Of a stretch of DNA of 64,000 nt, positions 62,846 through 64,000 are shown piece after piece (position 1 is the first letter of the stretch; the number at the start of each line of letters is the position of its first letter). Below the pieces are notes generated by a model. The model did not search any database, was not told the DNA's origin, and was given only the letters and a program-made list of their open reading frames with translations. Source of the DNA: Micromonospora sp. PLK6-60 (GTDB lineage Bacteria > Actinomycetota > Actinomycetes > Mycobacteriales > Micromonosporaceae). A program made the position numbers and the translations under genes. Location of the stretch: NCBI RefSeq assembly GCF_019890675.1, contig NZ_JAIOAA010000018.1:46176-110175 (forward strand). The letters are read 5' to 3'.

Positions 62846-63693
62846 ACCCGACCACCAACGCCCTCCGCGCCGGCCTGCGGCGCGGCCTGATCGAGCTGCG
62901 CGCCACCTTCACCAACGGCCAGGACCTGTGGAACTACTTCTTCCCCACGGCGGTGCTGCTGGTCGCCGTGTTCTGGATGCGTGGCTCCACCGTGCCCGGC
63001 ACCGACTTCTCCCTCGGCGCCCGGACGCTGCCCAGCGCGCTCGGCATGGGCCTGCTCTTCGGCGGGCTGCTCGGGCTGGCCCAGCAACTCATCATCGACC
63101 GGGAGGACGGCACGCTGCTGCGCGCCAAGGCGGTCCCGAACGGGATGCTCGGCTATCTGGTCGGCAAGCTCGTGCTGATCTCGGCGATCTCGCTGATCGG
63201 CGTGGCCATCCAGCTCACCCCCGGGCTGTTCTTCCTGGACGGGCTGCGGCTCGGCGACCCCGGCGCCTGGCTCACCCTGGCCTGGGTGGTGCCGCTGGGC
63301 CTGGTGGCGACCCTGCCGCTGGGCGCGGTGATCGGCTCGGTGATCGAGAATCCCCGGAACATGGGCCTGGTGGTCCTGCCGATCTTCGGCCTCATCGCGC
63401 TCTCCGGCATCTTCTACCCGATCAACGGCCTGCCCGGCTGGGTGCAGGGCGTCGCCCAGGTCTTCCCGCTGTACTGGCTAGGCTTGGGCATGCGCTCGGC
63501 GCTGCTCCCGGCCGACCTGGCCACGGTGGAGCTCGGCGGCTCCTGGCGCCACCTGGAGACGCTCGGCGTGCTCGGTGCGTGGGCGGTGCTCGGGCTCGCG
63601 CTGGCCCCGGTGGTGCTGCGCCGGATGGCCCGCCGGGAGTCCGGCTCCCGGGTGGCGGCCCGGCGGGAGCGGGCCATGCAGCGGGTCGGATGA
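62842..63693 (+). CDS. ABC-2 type permease
   Basis: A 283-residue membrane protein with six membrane segments and the ABC-2 pattern (LWNYFFPTAVLLVAVFWMRG, LGMGLLFGGLLGLAQQLIIDREDGTLLRAKAVPNG, IENPRNMGLVVLPIFGLIALSGIFYPI). It forms an exporter with the upstream ATPase. ATG 62842 overlaps the ATPase stop. The substrate is unknown. The small XRE gene follows after 10 bp. Confidence 0.9.
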   Translation: MNPTTNALRAGLRRGLIELRATFTNGQDLWNYFFPTAVLLVAVFWMRGSTVPGTDFSLGARTLPSALGMGLLFGGLLGLAQQLIIDREDGTLLRAKAVPNGMLGYLVGKLVLISAISLIGVAIQLTPGLFFLDGLRLGDPGAWLTLAWVVPLGLVATLPLGAVIGSVIENPRNMGLVVLPIFGLIALSGIFYPINGLPGWVQGVAQVFPLYWLGLGMRSALLPADLATVELGGSWRHLETLGVLGAWAVLGLALAPVVLRRMARRESGSRVAARRERAMQRVG

Positions 63694-63703
63694 GAGGGCG
63701 TCG

Positions 63704-63955
63704 ATGAGCGAGACGGTGCACAACCGCATCGCGGTGCTGCGCGCCGAGCGGGGCGTCTCCCGGCGCCAACTGGCCGACGCGCTGGGCGTGCACTACCAGA
63801 CGGTGGGCTACCTGGAGCGCGGCGAGTTCCGGCCCAGCCTGCACCTGGCGTTGCGGATCGCCGCCTACTTCGAGGTGCCGGTGGAGGTGGTCTTCTCCAT
63901 CGAGCCCTTCCCCCGCATCGGCGACCCGTCGACCGCCGCCGGCCGTACCGCCTGA
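63704..63955 (+). CDS. Small XRE-family HTH regulator
   Basis: An 83-residue protein nearly all HTH: IAVLRAERGVSRRQLADALGVHYQTVGYLERGEFRPSLHLALRIAAYFEVPVEVVF. Such proteins follow many ABC exporters and may control them. ATG 63704 has GAGAGGG upstream. A terminator hairpin follows. The upstream inverted repeat at 61816 is a candidate target. Confidence 0.92.
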   Translation: MSETVHNRIAVLRAERGVSRRQLADALGVHYQTVGYLERGEFRPSLHLALRIAAYFEVPVEVVFSIEPFPRIGDPSTAAGRTA

Positions 63956-63958
63956 CGG

Positions 63959-63997
63959 CGACGCGGGGGCCCGGCCTGCGCCGGCGCCCCCGCGTCG
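63959..63997 (+). terminator. Terminator after XRE gene
   Basis: CGACGCGGGGGC (63959-63970) pairs with 63986-63997 (12 bp) over a GC-rich loop. It ends the ABC-XRE operon. Confidence 0.75.
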
Positions 63998-64000
63998 TTC

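Overview
The window is a continuous piece of a very high-G+C actinobacterial chromosome. The core gene order (lepA, hemW, hrcA-dnaJ-rsmE, phoH-ybeY-corC-era, recO-uppS, glyS, dusB, ppdK, dgt), the frequent GTG starts with 4-bp stop/start overlaps, and the secreted and lipoprotein genes point to a mycelial actinomycete. My best guess is Micromonosporaceae (Micromonospora-like); this is inference from gene content and not a computed placement. No rRNA, tRNA, CRISPR array, prophage or complete insertion sequence was seen.

Layout. 1-2.5 kb: 3' end of lepA, then a tandem pair of GlsB/YmgE-type small membrane proteins, each behind a SigF/SigB-like promoter. 2.7-5.8 kb: a sugar ABC importer (lipoprotein and two permeases, no ATPase). 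5.9-10 kb: MOSC protein, membrane-anchored lysozyme-like protein, enoyl-CoA hydratase, hemW and a DUF4870-like protein. 10.7-13.8 kb: CIRCE-controlled hrcA-dnaJ-rsmE. 14.2-17 kb: SDR, HIT protein and serine hydrolase. 17.1-21.3 kb: phoH-ybeY-corC-(cytidine deaminase-like)-era. 21.5-27.7 kb: acyltransferase, DUF4097-like lipoprotein, recO-uppS, a GT-C mannosyltransferase-like protein and two small proteins. 27.7-33.7 kb: gnd, a thiamine-binding protein and ykoEDC (HMP/thiamine ECF importer) behind a TPP riboswitch. 33.8-38.9 kb: hydrolase, AAC(3)-family protein, SIS protein, small membrane protein and acyl-CoA dehydrogenase. 39-43.7 kb: a zinc cluster znuA-znuC-znuB-smtB-zur with a candidate Zur box. 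43.7-49.4 kb: monooxygenase-like protein, glyS, a frameshifted AbiEi/DUF559-like gene, dusB and a secreted C39-like peptidase. 49.4-50.4 kb: about 1 kb without a gene, holding a 101-bp inverted repeat and two tandem arrays. 50.5-54 kb: a SnoaL/MmyB-type divergent pair with paired operators, and a GH20 hexosaminidase. 54-64 kb: ppdK, roadblock protein, VOC protein, dgt, siderophore-interacting protein behind an IdeR-type box, BCCT transporter, and an ABC exporter with a small XRE regulator.

The most unusual content is outside the genes. A family of about 58-bp elements with two direct half-units (cores GGGGCCCC and GTTAAC) occurs eight times. In six of the eight it lies at a gene's 3' end and supplies or abuts the stop codon. 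One copy, after the HIT gene, is a perfect 58-bp palindrome. Further non-coding signals are a 48-bp near-perfect palindrome at 30281-30328, a 59-bp tandem duplication carrying a gene's C-terminus, and several short tandem arrays at gene ends.

Metal and cofactor control is well represented: Zur, IdeR-type and TPP elements sit directly upstream of genes for zinc, iron and thiamine/HMP handling. The paired permeases, the znu genes, phoH-era and the ABC exporter are built as tight operons with overlapping stops and starts.
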